Assembly: GCF_004320525.1 (NCBI RefSeq)
Contig: NZ_SIHX01000010.1
Location: 62,001-126,000 of the forward strand
DNA length: 64,000 nt
Direction: 5' to 3'
Origin: Arthrobacter sp. S39
GTDB taxonomy: Bacteria; Actinomycetota; Actinomycetes; Actinomycetales; Micrococcaceae
In this document: piece after piece, positions 1 to 8,589 of the stretch
How the letters are laid out: every line of letters starts with the position of its first letter
Numbering within the stretch: position 1 is the first letter of the stretch
Made by a program: the position numbers and the translations under genes
The notes under the pieces: generated by a model
Database searches by the model: none
What the model was told of the DNA's origin: nothing
What the model saw: the letters and a program-made list of their open reading frames with translations, nothing else

Positions 1-264
1 GCCTGCGCTGGCTCAGGCAGTGTCGTGACGGGTTGGAAATTTTTGAAGATATGTCTGCGAGCATGTGTCGAGCGTTTGCTCTCGTTGCCTCCGTCGTCAT
101 CACTCCGCGCCTCTGACCCGGACGCTGCACTACGACGGCTGGTGCGAATGACCGTGGGATCCCCACGGACGCCCCGCATCTGCTTCGGCACGGCTAAGTG
201 CCCCCAGGGGCGCTGCCCTCACGGGAGCGGCTACAAGCTTGGGGAAGTCCGTCATCAGCACCCG
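1..264. other. Left-edge stretch without a supported gene
   Basis: This is the sequence downstream of the IclR gene. The plus-strand reading frame here has no recognisable motif and no convincing ribosome binding site, so I call no gene. The window edge prevents judging whether a neighbour ends here. Confidence 0.5.
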
Positions 265-1059
265 CTAGATCATTGCCTTGGCAATGTCATCGGCTGCCCT
301 TCGTAACCGCTCCACGATTGCCGGCAGCCGTCCAGTCCTCAGGCGTTCGCCGGGTCCGTTGGCTGTGAGGATTCCCGTTAGCTGCCCCCGGACGTCGCGG
401 ACTGCGGTGCCTACGGTGAAGAGTCCCTCTTCCAGTTCGTTATCCAGTACGGCATAACCCTGTTCTCGCACCGCTTGGATTTCCCGTATGAGGTCGTTCC
501 GCCTGGTGATCGTGAAGCGCGTGAAGCTTTCGAGGATCTCGGGGAAGGCCTCCTCGATCTTTTCGTCGCTTTCTTCGGCGAGCAGTATTTTTCCGGACGC
601 GCTTGCGTGAAGAGGGTATTTGTGGCCGATGTACTGCTGGGGAACGCTGAGGAGCCTTGAACTCGATCCTTCGGCAACTACGTCGTAGTCAAGCTCTCCG
701 TTGACGATTGCGAAAGTGACAGACTCGTTCAGATCTGTGGCTGCTTCATCGAGTATGGGCTGGACGCGCTCTGTCAGTCCTGTAGAGGGGTCCGCCAATC
801 GCCCTAGTCGGGCGATCTCGTATCCGAGGCTGTAGAGGGTTCCCTTGCGACCTATAAGCCCGGTCTGTTCAAGAGTGAGAAGTAACCGTGATGTCGTTTG
901 GCGACTCATTCCTACAGACTGTGCGAGCTCCGTTGCCGTGATGCCCCTGGGATGTCGACCGAGTTCGCGTAGGAGCACGACTGCTTTGATAATCGACTTA
1001 TTGGTTGCGTCGACGGACTCGGGTGCCTGCTCTTCTTCAGTCATAACTCCACTGCTCAT
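265..1059 (-). CDS. IclR-family transcriptional regulator
   Basis: The protein has the IclR layout: an N-terminal winged helix (about residues 20-80, with GITATELAQSVGMSRQTTSR as helix-turn-helix) and a C-terminal ligand domain containing the family stretch HKYPLHASASGKILLA. Length (about 264 aa) is normal. Three in-frame ATGs lie close together (at 1086, 1059 and 1044) and none has a strong ribosome binding site, so the start is uncertain; I use the middle one. IclR proteins are usually dimeric repressors or activators of aromatic or sugar-acid catabolism that bind a small acid effector. It lies upstream of, and divergent from, the flavin monooxygenase cluster at 1998-13516, which makes it a candidate regulator, but two small ORFs intervene. 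Confidence 0.88.
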   Translation of the reverse strand: MSSGVMTEEEQAPESVDATNKSIIKAVVLLRELGRHPRGITATELAQSVGMSRQTTSRLLLTLEQTGLIGRKGTLYSLGYEIARLGRLADPSTGLTERVQPILDEAATDLNESVTFAIVNGELDYDVVAEGSSSRLLSVPQQYIGHKYPLHASASGKILLAEESDEKIEEAFPEILESFTRFTITRRNDLIREIQAVREQGYAVLDNELEEGLFTVGTAVRDVRGQLTGILTANGPGERLRTGRLPAIVERLRRAADDIAKAMI

Positions 1060-1202
1060 AGACGATGGCCTGATGGCTGGGCACATATTTTGCTTCTGGC
1101 AGTCAGCATGCCCACGCGTTCAATCTTATGCGCGGCATCGCGCCGCTGCTGCCCATATCTTATGTAGGAAGCCAGCTATTGGTCACAAGTACCCGCGGGT
1201 CT

Positions 1203-1409
1203 TCAGCGGGGACGTTGACCGCCGCTTGGCCCTTCCGAGGACTCTTCCGTGGCCAGGTAGAGGCCTTCCCATGCAGCCGAGGATAGGCGGCCGCTTCCAT
1301 CCGCACTTGGGGCTGGACCGGGGTTGTCGACAACCGGATGGAGGGCTGCCGGCTGTGCGCGACGAAAGAAGACGGAGCCAGCTGACAGGCAGCGATGGGC
1401 AATAGACAT
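1203..1409 (-). CDS. Possible small protein, 68 aa, unknown
   Basis: An ATG at 1409 is preceded by a very good ribosome binding site (AAGGAG, 8 nt spacing). The predicted product has no motif I recognise and is rich in Ser, Ala, Gly and Pro. It lies 47 nt downstream of the small HTH-like ORF at 1457-1696, so the two could be co-transcribed. Codon third-position GC is only moderately raised. It could equally be the 5' part of a decayed gene or a non-coding stretch with a chance start. A perfect GGTTGTCGACAACC palindrome lies inside it (1322-1335). Confidence 0.3.
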   Translation of the reverse strand: MSIAHRCLSAGSVFFRRAQPAALHPVVDNPGPAPSADGSGRLSSAAWEGLYLATEESSEGPSGGQRPR

Positions 1410-1456
1410 GGGAGGTTCTCCTTTGCATGTGACAGTTCACGAGGGGGTTGTGGGTC

Positions 1457-1696
1457 TCAAACACTGTGTGGAACCTGGCGCAGGCTCTCGGCGTCGGGGA
1501 ATCTCCACTGCAGATACTTCACCGCGATACCGGTGTGGTCAGCTAACCGAACGTAGTCGACCTGCTTGCTCCCGCAGACCGCACTAAGTTCTGCTAACGC
1601 TGCCGAGATCGCAGATGTCCTGCGTGCATCGCGCTCGGCAAGTCTCTCCGTTACTGAGGAATTGCGTTTCTTAGGCTTCTGCCGCCAGTGGGACAT
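1457..1696 (-). CDS. Small TetR-like helix-turn-helix protein (79 aa)
   Basis: After a basic N-terminus the product has a helix (ERDARRTSAISAALAEL) and then VRLADHTGIAVKYLQWRFP, which resembles the TetR N-terminal helix-turn-helix ending in the usual aromatic-aromatic-x-F-P motif (compare YLYWHFPSKEAL). The large C-terminal ligand domain of TetR proteins is absent, because the frame stops about 10 residues later. The ATG at 1696 has AGGAAAGGA about 5 nt upstream. It may be a genuine short DNA-binding protein or a TetR gene truncated during rearrangement. The assignment rests on motif resemblance only. Confidence 0.5.
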   Translation of the reverse strand: MSHWRQKPKKRNSSVTERLAERDARRTSAISAALAELSAVCGSKQVDYVRLADHTGIAVKYLQWRFPDAESLRQVPHSV

Positions 1697-1888
1697 CCCA
1701 ATCCTTTCCTGTGCCAGAGCCGGCCGTCCTTCCGCTGCGTGAGGCTCAAAACTGTCGACGGCTCACCGCGAGCGTTTAAATGGGCATCATGCCTACAAAA
1801 TGAGCATGCCGCTGAAGAGTATGAGACACCCGCCATAGCCAGGCTGTCAAGAGGCGTCTATTTAGTTCACCGAAGCTCATTTTGCCGC

Positions 1889-1916
1889 TTGACGGTGATG
1901 CGGGTTACATCATAAA
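1889..1916 (+). promoter_or_regulatory. Candidate promoter of the flavin monooxygenase cluster
   Basis: TTGACG (1889-1894) and CATAAA (1911-1916) are separated by 16 bp, a plausible sigma-70/SigA-type promoter about 80 bp before the monooxygenase start. A short GGGC...GCCC inverted repeat follows at about 1919-1931. Apart from this, bases 1697-1997 hold no gene that I can support. Confidence 0.4.
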
Positions 1917-1997
1917 GTGGGCGTAGCGCCCAACAAGTGGGCGAACCAGTCGTTGATCACGCTTTATCCGGCACGAGTCCAAGGAAGCACCACTGCC

Positions 1998-3395
1998 ATG
2001 AAAAACGAACCTCTTAGCCTTTTCGCGTTCGATGTCTTCGCCCCCTCGCACCTGACCTCCGGGTCGTGGCGCAACGAAGCCGACCAGGGCTTTCGCTATA
2101 CGGACCTCCGGTACTGGACCGGTATCGCGCAAATGCTCGAAAACGCCGGGTTTGACGGGATCTTCTTCGCCGACAACCTCGGCTACCATGACGTCTTCCG
2201 CGGCAACGGCGACGCCGCCCTGCGTGACGCCGCTCAATTCCCGATCAATGACCCCACCGTGCTGATCAGCGGCATGGCCGCAGTAACAAAACACCTCACC
2301 TTCGGCGTCACTGTCTCTGCAACGTATGAGCCGCCCTACCTGCTGGCCCGCAAGTTCAGTTCGCTTGACCACCTCACGTCAGGCCGTGTCGGCTGGAACA
2401 TCGTGACCTCATACTCGGAGGCCGCCGCCCGCAACCTCGGCAAGGAGCAGCAGCTCACCCCCGCAGAGCGTTACGACCTCGCCGACGAGTACATGGATGT
2501 CGTCTATAAACTCTGGGAAAGCTCCTTCGAAGAGGACGCAGTGGTCCGCGACGCCGAATCCGCAACCTACATCGACCCGTCCAAGGTGCACCCGATCGAC
2601 CACTCCGGAGAGCACTTCACGGTCCCAGGATTCCACCTCTGCGAGCCGTCCCCTCAGCGCACCCCGGTGCTGTTCCAGGCGGGTTCTTCCGCCAGGGGCA
2701 TGGAGTTCGGCGGCAAGCACGCCGAGGCCGTTTTTATCCAAGGCACTTCAGTTAACGGGGCCAAGCGCACCGTAGCCAAACTCCGCCAGGCCGTGGCCGA
2801 CGCCGGCCGCGATCCCCGGGACGTCAAGGTTGTCATCCTGCTCACCGTGGTGGTTGCACCCACCGATGAGGAAGCCCAGGACAAGTATCAGCAGGCCGTG
2901 GACAACGCACCCGTTGATGGAATCCTGGCCCGCTTCAGTGGCTGGACTGGAATCGACATGTCCGAATACGAGCTCGATACCCCATTGCGGTCCGTTGGGA
3001 CGAAAGCGGGGCAGTCCATGGTGGACATGTTTTCCAAAGCGGACCCGGACCGGGACTGGACGCCGCGCCAGATTGCCGAGTACCTGGCCGTCGGTGGCAC
3101 CGGTGCCACGATCGTCGGCTCACCAAAAACCGTCGCCACCGAACTGCGCCGCTGGCGCGACGAGGCCGACATTGATGGCATCAACCTCAGCTACACCACC
3201 AAGCCGGGCGGCTGGGAAGAGTTCATCGAGCTCGCCCTTCCCGAGCTCCGCGCCGAAGGCCTAGTCGCCGCGGAACGCAGTGAAGACCAGGAGCCCGTGA
3301 CCCTGCGCGAGAAGCTCTTCGGACAGAAATACACGTTGGACGGTCACCCCGCTACGGCACAGCGCGCCAAGCACCTGAGCGACGCCACCCGCTAA
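1998..3395 (+). CDS. LLM-class flavin-dependent monooxygenase (NtaA/SnaA/DszA family)
   Basis: This 465-aa protein belongs to the group C (bacterial luciferase-like) monooxygenases that use reduced FMN supplied by a separate reductase. Residues 121-140 (SSLDHLTSGRVGWNIVTSYS) are the hallmark of the nitrilotriacetate/alkanesulfonate/dibenzothiophene-sulfone branch, and FADNLGYHDVF lies near residue 60. I use the ATG at 1998, which has AAGGAAG 10 nt upstream; an upstream in-frame start at 1917 would add 27 residues with no family similarity. Two flavin reductases follow downstream, as expected for a two-component system. Related enzymes cleave C-N or C-S bonds. The substrate here is unknown, but the amine oxidase and BCCT carrier nearby suggest an amine or betaine. 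Confidence 0.93.
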   Translation: MKNEPLSLFAFDVFAPSHLTSGSWRNEADQGFRYTDLRYWTGIAQMLENAGFDGIFFADNLGYHDVFRGNGDAALRDAAQFPINDPTVLISGMAAVTKHLTFGVTVSATYEPPYLLARKFSSLDHLTSGRVGWNIVTSYSEAAARNLGKEQQLTPAERYDLADEYMDVVYKLWESSFEEDAVVRDAESATYIDPSKVHPIDHSGEHFTVPGFHLCEPSPQRTPVLFQAGSSARGMEFGGKHAEAVFIQGTSVNGAKRTVAKLRQAVADAGRDPRDVKVVILLTVVVAPTDEEAQDKYQQAVDNAPVDGILARFSGWTGIDMSEYELDTPLRSVGTKAGQSMVDMFSKADPDRDWTPRQIAEYLAVGGTGATIVGSPKTVATELRRWRDEADIDGINLSYTTKPGGWEEFIELALPELRAEGLVAAERSEDQEPVTLREKLFGQKYTLDGHPATAQRAKHLSDATR

Positions 3396-3436
3396 ACGCA
3401 CCCGCGACAACGGAATCAACACCTAAGGATTTTCAA

Positions 3437-4741
3437 ATGACTGAACAAACTGACATCGTCGTCATCGGCGCCGGTCTCGCCGGCCTCATCACCGCCCGTG
3501 AACTCGGCAACCGGGGCCACAAGGTGGTTGTGCTGGAAGCCCGCGAGCGTCTTGGCGGCCGCCTGTACACCGAACGCCGCCTGGGCCAGAACCTCGAACT
3601 CGGCGGCAACTGGCTGCACTGGACCCAGCCCCACGTCTGGGCCGAGGTCACCCGCTACGGCCTGGAAGTCTCCCGCGGCCCGCGCTCGGAAGAAACCTAC
3701 TGGCTGGCCGGCAACGAAGTGCGCAGGGGCAACCTGGACGACTTCATGAAGCTGATCGACCCCGGCATGACCCGCCTGCTCGAAGACACCACGAAATGGC
3801 TGCCCCGCCCGGACGCACCCTTGACCAACCCAAATCTCGCCGAAGCGGACCAATACAACCTGCAGGAAATGCTCGACAAACTGGACCTCTCCGAGGACGA
3901 ACGCAACGCCAACGAAGCGGCCTGGGTGGGCCACTTCAACGCACCCCTGAACCAGTGCGCCTACGTCAACGCCCTCCGCTGGACCGCCGGCTCATCCGGG
4001 CACTGGCAACTCATGCACGAGGCCTCGGCCATCTACCGGCTCAAGGACGGCAACGACACCCTGGTGAACGCTATCGCCGGGGACACCAGCGCCGACATCC
4101 GCCTCAACGCCCCCGTGACAGCCGTCCGCCACGACAGTGAGGGAGCAACCGTCAGCTACGGCGACGGCCACGAGATCCAGGCCAAAAGGGTGGTCATCAC
4201 CCTCTCGCAGAACATCCTGCACAAACTCGACGTCTCGCCCGCCCTCTCCGACGGCAAGCTCGCCCCCAGCCGGGAAAAGACCGCATCCCAAGGCGTCAAG
4301 GCCTGGATCCGCGTCAAGGGACCCATCAAACCGTTCTTCGCCTACTCCGCCCAGGACAAGCCGCTGTCCGTGATCCGCACCGAATTTGTCGGCGACACCG
4401 ACGCCGTGCTGGTGGGTTTCGGAGCCGATGCCGACCGCATCGACGTCACCGACATTGGGCAAGTCCAGGAAGCCATCAAGGTCTGGCGCGACGACCTCGA
4501 AGTCCTCGAGGTCACAGGACACAAGTGGGGTGAAGATCCCTACGCGGAGGAAACCTGGCAGATCCAGCGCCCCGGCCAGCTCACCAAGTACCACGCGGCA
4601 CAGCAGGCCAGCGAAGGCGCACTGCACTTCGCCAGCAGCGACATCGCCAACATCTGGGCAGGCTTCTTCGACGGCGCCATTGAGAGCGGGCTACGCGCAG
4701 GCCGCAACATCCACGCAGAACTGACGGAGGACCAGCCATGA
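3437..4741 (+). CDS. Flavin-containing amine oxidase (MAO-like)
   Basis: This is a 434-aa flavoprotein oxidase. The N-terminus carries the FAD dinucleotide fold (VIGAGLAG at residues 9-16, then an acidic end of the second strand, VVVLEARERLGGR). The C-terminus carries the FAD-contact segment (IWAGFFDGAIESG near residue 405). These are the two ends of the monoamine oxidase/polyamine oxidase family, which oxidises amines to imines that hydrolyse to aldehydes. It starts 41 nt after the monooxygenase, with AAGGA upstream of the ATG, and its stop overlaps the next start by 4 nt (ATGA), so it is translationally coupled to a flavin reductase. The aldehyde product could feed the dehydrogenase at 6413. 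Confidence 0.92.
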   Translation: MTEQTDIVVIGAGLAGLITARELGNRGHKVVVLEARERLGGRLYTERRLGQNLELGGNWLHWTQPHVWAEVTRYGLEVSRGPRSEETYWLAGNEVRRGNLDDFMKLIDPGMTRLLEDTTKWLPRPDAPLTNPNLAEADQYNLQEMLDKLDLSEDERNANEAAWVGHFNAPLNQCAYVNALRWTAGSSGHWQLMHEASAIYRLKDGNDTLVNAIAGDTSADIRLNAPVTAVRHDSEGATVSYGDGHEIQAKRVVITLSQNILHKLDVSPALSDGKLAPSREKTASQGVKAWIRVKGPIKPFFAYSAQDKPLSVIRTEFVGDTDAVLVGFGADADRIDVTDIGQVQEAIKVWRDDLEVLEVTGHKWGEDPYAEETWQIQRPGQLTKYHAAQQASEGALHFASSDIANIWAGFFDGAIESGLRAGRNIHAELTEDQP

Positions 4742-5262
4742 CCGCCACCGCTGTTGCCCCCAGGACCATCGATTCCGACCGCTACCGCGCCGTCATGCGC
4801 CACCTGCCCACGGGCGTAGCTGCAGTTTGCTCCACAGAACCTGTGACCGGCGTCCAGAACGGCATGATCGTGGGGACCTTCGCTTCCCTGTCCATGGAGC
4901 CGGCACTGGTGACGTTCAGCGTGATGCACTCCTCCACGAGCTGGCCGAAGATTTCCGACGCCGGCACCTTCAGCATCAGCCTGCTCGCCGAGGACCAGCA
5001 ACAGATCTGCCGGGCACTGTCCGCCAAAGGCGAGGACAAGCTCCGCTCGATCGGCTGGTCCGAATCGGACTGGGGCACCCCGCACCTTCATGGCTCCCTA
5101 GCCTGGCTCGACTGCCGGGTGGAACAGCAGTTCACAGCCGGTGACCACGTCGTCGTCATCGCCAGCGTGCTGGAGATGACGCCGGGAGAGGGCAACCCCC
5201 TCATTTTCCACGGAGGCCGCTTCGGAGGCTTCAGCGAACGCGCAGCCAGGCCGTCCTTCTAG
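4738..5262 (+). CDS. Flavin reductase family protein, copy 1
   Basis: The 174-aa product has the flavin reductase-like (NtaB/HpaC, DIM6) fold: RYRAVMRHLPTGVAAV at the N-terminus, MIVGTFASLSMEPALVTFSV for the flavin-binding strand, and TAGDHVVVIASV near the C-terminus with the conserved GDH. It starts inside the stop codon of the amine oxidase gene. Such enzymes reduce FMN or FAD with NAD(P)H and deliver it to a partner oxygenase, here most likely the LLM monooxygenase at 1998. A second, diverged reductase follows immediately, so one may serve a different partner. Confidence 0.92.
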   Translation: MTATAVAPRTIDSDRYRAVMRHLPTGVAAVCSTEPVTGVQNGMIVGTFASLSMEPALVTFSVMHSSTSWPKISDAGTFSISLLAEDQQQICRALSAKGEDKLRSIGWSESDWGTPHLHGSLAWLDCRVEQQFTAGDHVVVIASVLEMTPGEGNPLIFHGGRFGGFSERAARPSF

Positions 5263-5353
5263 CGGCCGGACGACGCCGTCGCGCGCTGTCCCGCCAAAGC
5301 AGACGGCGCCGCCCGCCCCACCCTACTCATGAAATCGATCAAGGAAGATTGAC

Positions 5354-5911
5354 ATGGATATCACTCCAACCAAAGCCACCACACCGGCAATGGACGTCAC
5401 ACCCGCCTACTACCGCCAAGTATTGGGTAAGCTGCCCACCGGCGTCGTGGCCATTACCGGCATCAACGATGACAACGAAAAGCTTGGACTGGTCGTCGGA
5501 ACGTTCCAGTCCCTCTCACTCGAGCCGCCGCTGGTCATGTTCTGCGTCGACAAGTCCTCGTCGACCTGGCCCAAACTGCGCAAACTCCAGAACTTCACAG
5601 CCAACATCCTCTCCGATGACCAGGTCAGCATCTGCCGCTCCCTCTCGCGTAAAGGGCCGCAGAAGTTCGAAGGACTGCCCTGCAGTGACGGTCCGCTCGG
5701 CACCCCGCACCTGGACGGAGCCACCGCCTACATCGACTGCAAAGTTACCGCCGAAGTGGTGGTCGGTGACCACTACATGGTTGTCGGCGCCGTCACCAAT
5801 ATGGAGGAAGGCAGCGGCAACGCCCTGATCTTCCGGGCCGGCAAATTTGGCCAGTATCTGCCCATCGACATCCCCACCCAGGCACCCGAGCCAGCCAGGA
5901 GCGCATCATGA
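5354..5911 (+). CDS. Flavin reductase family protein, copy 2
   Basis: This 185-aa protein is a clear paralogue of the 4738-5262 product: YYRQVLGKLPTGVVAITG, LVVGTFQSLSLEPPLVMFCV and VVVGDHYMVVGAVTNM match it position by position, but the sequences have diverged widely, so this is an old duplication. The ATG is preceded by AAGGAAG. Its stop overlaps the following SnoaL-like gene by 4 nt. Two reductases next to one LLM monooxygenase is unusual; one may be dedicated to FMN and the other to FAD, or one may have become an oxygenase-like protein. Confidence 0.92.
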   Translation: MDITPTKATTPAMDVTPAYYRQVLGKLPTGVVAITGINDDNEKLGLVVGTFQSLSLEPPLVMFCVDKSSSTWPKLRKLQNFTANILSDDQVSICRSLSRKGPQKFEGLPCSDGPLGTPHLDGATAYIDCKVTAEVVVGDHYMVVGAVTNMEEGSGNALIFRAGKFGQYLPIDIPTQAPEPARSAS

Positions 5912-6327
5912 GCAACCGCCGTGAAGAAATCCTCAACGCCTGGAACCGTGCCTGGGGCGACGGGGACGTGAAAGCATTCGAACAAATTATCGCGCCTGGT
6001 TACCTCCGCCGCTCCAAGTCAGGCAGCGAGGACTCCACCAGCGTCCTGCAAACCATCCAGGACACCCACGAAGCCTTCCCGGACTTCAGCACGGACATCC
6101 TGCACATCGTTGAAGATGGCGATACCGCCGCCATTCACTGGCAAAGCCAGGGAACCCATCAGGGCTCGTTCATGGACGTGCCCGCCACCGGACGGAGCAT
6201 CACCGTGACGGGTGCATCATTCCTCCGCTTCGACAACGACAAAATCGCCGAGGAATTCGTGGTGTGGGACCCCCGGGAACTGCTCTCCGCGCTCGGCATC
6301 TGGCATCTGGGCTCCGGCAACGACTAA
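5908..6327 (+). CDS. SnoaL-like / ester cyclase-family protein
   Basis: The 139-aa protein resembles the SnoaL-like polyketide cyclase / NTF2-like fold: an N-terminal helix (REEILNAWNRAWGDGDVKAF), the HEAFPDFSTDILHIVEDGDTAAIHWQSQG strand region, split here around residues 50-75, and a final FLRFDNDKIAEEFVVWDP typical of the family. Members act as small isomerases, hydrolases or decorating enzymes on unstable intermediates. It is coupled to the preceding reductase by an ATGA overlap, so its substrate is probably the product of the monooxygenase/oxidase pair. The exact reaction cannot be read from sequence. Confidence 0.85.
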   Translation: MSNRREEILNAWNRAWGDGDVKAFEQIIAPGYLRRSKSGSEDSTSVLQTIQDTHEAFPDFSTDILHIVEDGDTAAIHWQSQGTHQGSFMDVPATGRSITVTGASFLRFDNDKIAEEFVVWDPRELLSALGIWHLGSGND

Positions 6328-6412
6328 GGGCCAGCCGACCACCACCACCGGAGAGGGCAGCCGCGTCGTGATCTGCTGGCCGCCTTCTCTTACTTCTTCA
6401 GGAGACGAATCA

Positions 6413-7999
6413 ATGACGATTAATGGACACTCCCTCATCGCGGGGGAGACCGCCGCCGGGACAGGCGGCACAACCTATGGTTTCAACCCTGCCACCAACG
6501 AGCAGCTCGATCCCGCCTACACGCTGATCACCGAAGCCCAACTGACGACGGCGACATCCGACGCCGCGGACGCCTACGCGTCCTTCAGCACCCTGGACCC
6601 GGAGACGCACGCCGCGTTCCTGGAAGCCATCGCTGACAACATCGAGGCCATCGGCGACGAACTCATCGTCCGCGCCGGCCTGGAAACCGGCCTGCCCGCG
6701 GCCCGGCTGCAGGGCGAACGCGCCCGCACCACCGGCCAGCTGCGCCTGTTCGCCACCGTGGTCCGCCAGGGCGACTTCCGCGGCGTCCGCATCGACCCGG
6801 CCCTCCCGGACCGCACCCCACTGCCCCGGGCCGACATCCGCCAGCGCCAGATCCCGCTCGGCCCCGTCGCGGTCTTCGGTGCCAGCAACTTCCCGCTCGC
6901 GTTCTCGACGGCGGGAGGGGACACAGCCTCGGCCCTCGCCGCCGGCTGCCCGGTGGTCTTCAAGGCCCACAATGCCCACCCCGGCACGGGTGAGCTCGTC
7001 GGCCAGGCCGTAGTGAAGGCCGTCAAGGACTTCGGCCTGCACCCGGGCGTGTTTTCCCTGATCTACGGCCCCGGCGCCAGCATCGGCCAGGCCCTCGTGG
7101 CGGACCCGGCCATCAAGGCCGTCGGCTTTACAGGCTCCCAGGCCGCCGGCATCGCGCTGATGCGCACCGCCGCCGCCCGCCCCGAACCCATCCCCGTCTA
7201 CGCGGAAATGTCCTCGCTGAACCCGGTTTTCGTTTTCGAAGGCGCACTCAAGGGCGACGTCGACGCCCTGGCACAGCAGTACGTCACCGCCGTCACCGGC
7301 AGCTCAGGCCAGCTCTGCACCTCCCCGGGCCTGCTGTTCGCCCCCGAAGGTGAGCTGGGCGACAAACTCGCCGCCGCCGTCGGCCGCGCCATCTCAGCCT
7401 GCGCCGGCCAGACGATGCTCACCGAGGGCATCGCCGGGTCCTGGCATGCCGGGGCCGAAGCACTCGGGGCAGCCGCCGGCGTCGACATTGTGGGGCAGGG
7501 CACCGCAGGGCCCACCGAAAACGCGCCGGCCCCGACGATCTTCGGCACCCAGGTCAGGGACTTCGTGAAGAACCACGTGCTCCACGAGGAAATCTTCGGC
7601 GCCGCGAGCCTCGTCATCCGCTACAGCTCCGTGGAAGAACTGATTGAGGCCACCAACCGGCTCGAAGGCCAGCTCACCGGGACCCTGCAGCTCACCGCGG
7701 AGGACTATCCGTCGGCGGCACCCCTGGTCCCGGCCCTGGAGCAGAAGGTGGGCCGCATCATCGTCAACGGCTGGCCCACCGGCGTCGAAGTAGGCCACGC
7801 GATGGTCCACGGCGGACCGTTCCCGGCCACCTCCGACACCCGCACCACCTCCGTCGGAACCCTCGCGATCAACCGGTTCCTGCGGCCGGTCGCGTACCAG
7901 AACCTGCCGCAGGAACTGCTGCCCACATCACTCCAGGATGAGAACCCCTGGAAGGTCAACCGCCTCGTCGACGGCAAGCCTGAACTAAACCAGTTCTGA
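6413..7999 (+). CDS. Aldehyde dehydrogenase, alpha-ketoglutarate semialdehyde dehydrogenase type
   Basis: This 528-aa NAD(P)-dependent aldehyde dehydrogenase belongs to the long KGSADH / 2,5-dioxovalerate dehydrogenase branch, recognisable by GASNFPLAFSTAGGDTASAL and FKAHNAHPGTGELV. The catalytic Cys lies in SSGQLCTSPG (about residue 301) and the general-base Glu in VYAEMSSLNP (about residue 264). The start is the ATG at 6413 with TCAGGAGA about 9 nt upstream; a longer frame beginning inside the previous gene lacks similarity. The enzyme oxidises 2-oxoglutarate semialdehyde to 2-oxoglutarate in glucarate, arabinose and hydroxyproline breakdown. A DapA-family enzyme, which makes this semialdehyde in those pathways, is encoded at 12599 in the same direction. 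Confidence 0.92.
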   Translation: MTINGHSLIAGETAAGTGGTTYGFNPATNEQLDPAYTLITEAQLTTATSDAADAYASFSTLDPETHAAFLEAIADNIEAIGDELIVRAGLETGLPAARLQGERARTTGQLRLFATVVRQGDFRGVRIDPALPDRTPLPRADIRQRQIPLGPVAVFGASNFPLAFSTAGGDTASALAAGCPVVFKAHNAHPGTGELVGQAVVKAVKDFGLHPGVFSLIYGPGASIGQALVADPAIKAVGFTGSQAAGIALMRTAAARPEPIPVYAEMSSLNPVFVFEGALKGDVDALAQQYVTAVTGSSGQLCTSPGLLFAPEGELGDKLAAAVGRAISACAGQTMLTEGIAGSWHAGAEALGAAAGVDIVGQGTAGPTENAPAPTIFGTQVRDFVKNHVLHEEIFGAASLVIRYSSVEELIEATNRLEGQLTGTLQLTAEDYPSAAPLVPALEQKVGRIIVNGWPTGVEVGHAMVHGGPFPATSDTRTTSVGTLAINRFLRPVAYQNLPQELLPTSLQDENPWKVNRLVDGKPELNQF

Positions 8000-8018
8000 A
8001 TTTGCCGTATCCAAGAAC

Positions 8019-8066
8019 TCCGGCCCCGGACAGCCTCACGAACCAAGAAACGCGTCCGGGGCCGGA
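8019..8066 (+). terminator. Hairpin terminator after the oxidoreductase genes
   Basis: A perfect 13-bp inverted repeat (TCCGGCCCCGGAC at 8019-8031 and its complement at 8054-8066) lies 20 nt after the dehydrogenase stop. There is no long T-run, as is usual for GC-rich actinobacterial terminators. Confidence 0.7.
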
Positions 8067-8185
8067 CGCCACTACATGCACATGTTCCGGCGTTTGATGG
8101 TGTCAGGACTGCCAACGACGGCAGTACCCCCAGCTCCTGGAGCGCATGCAGTCACACCGCGTCACCCTCCACTGATCTCGCAACC

Positions 8186-8443
8186 ATGGAGCCCTACATG
8201 TACGCACGCACCAAACACCCCCTCCGCAGGATTTCCAGGAGATCCGCTGGCCCCCTGCCCGACTGGTCTAAGCTTTCCCGCCATGACTCCGTGACAGTAC
8301 TTCGGCCTGACGGCAGCGTCTTGTCGGGACAGATAGACATGATCGCCATAGACCGCAGCGTTTTCTGGATCATCCAGGACGCTGGCCTGGGAAGAACCAT
8401 GATCTGCAGCGCCGAGTCACCAATCGTGACGAAAACCTGCTAG
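8186..8443 (+). CDS. Small conserved-looking protein, 85 aa
   Basis: The C-terminal half has a beta-strand pattern, HDSVTVLRPDGSVLSGQID then SVFWIIQDAGLGRTMI, like a small single-domain beta barrel. The same plan (GD/HDxVTL...G...D..FW/IWV.D..G.R..) is seen in the product at 21904-22098, so the two are probably distant paralogues. The ribosome binding site is weak; starts at 8186 or 8198 are both possible. It lies between two transporter/enzyme units and might be a small accessory or regulatory protein. I cannot assign a function. Confidence 0.5.
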   Translation: MEPYMYARTKHPLRRISRRSAGPLPDWSKLSRHDSVTVLRPDGSVLSGQIDMIAIDRSVFWIIQDAGLGRTMICSAESPIVTKTC

Positions 8444-8589
8444 ACCGAACTCCTCGAAACAGCAAGCAGCACCCTGCAGCCTTCTGTTCTCTCATTGCAC
8501 CAATCATCCTTCCCCAGGCTCCCGGTCTTTGACCGGGCCGCCGGGTTTGGAAGACCAACCCAACAATCCCCTTTTTGAAAGAGGCTCTG

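Noticed and set aside
1322..1335. Perfect palindrome GGTTGTCGACAACC, with a TTGTCGACAA core like the GntR operators
   Set aside because: It lacks the outer A/T of the other sites, lies inside a possible ORF and is not in front of a gene start.
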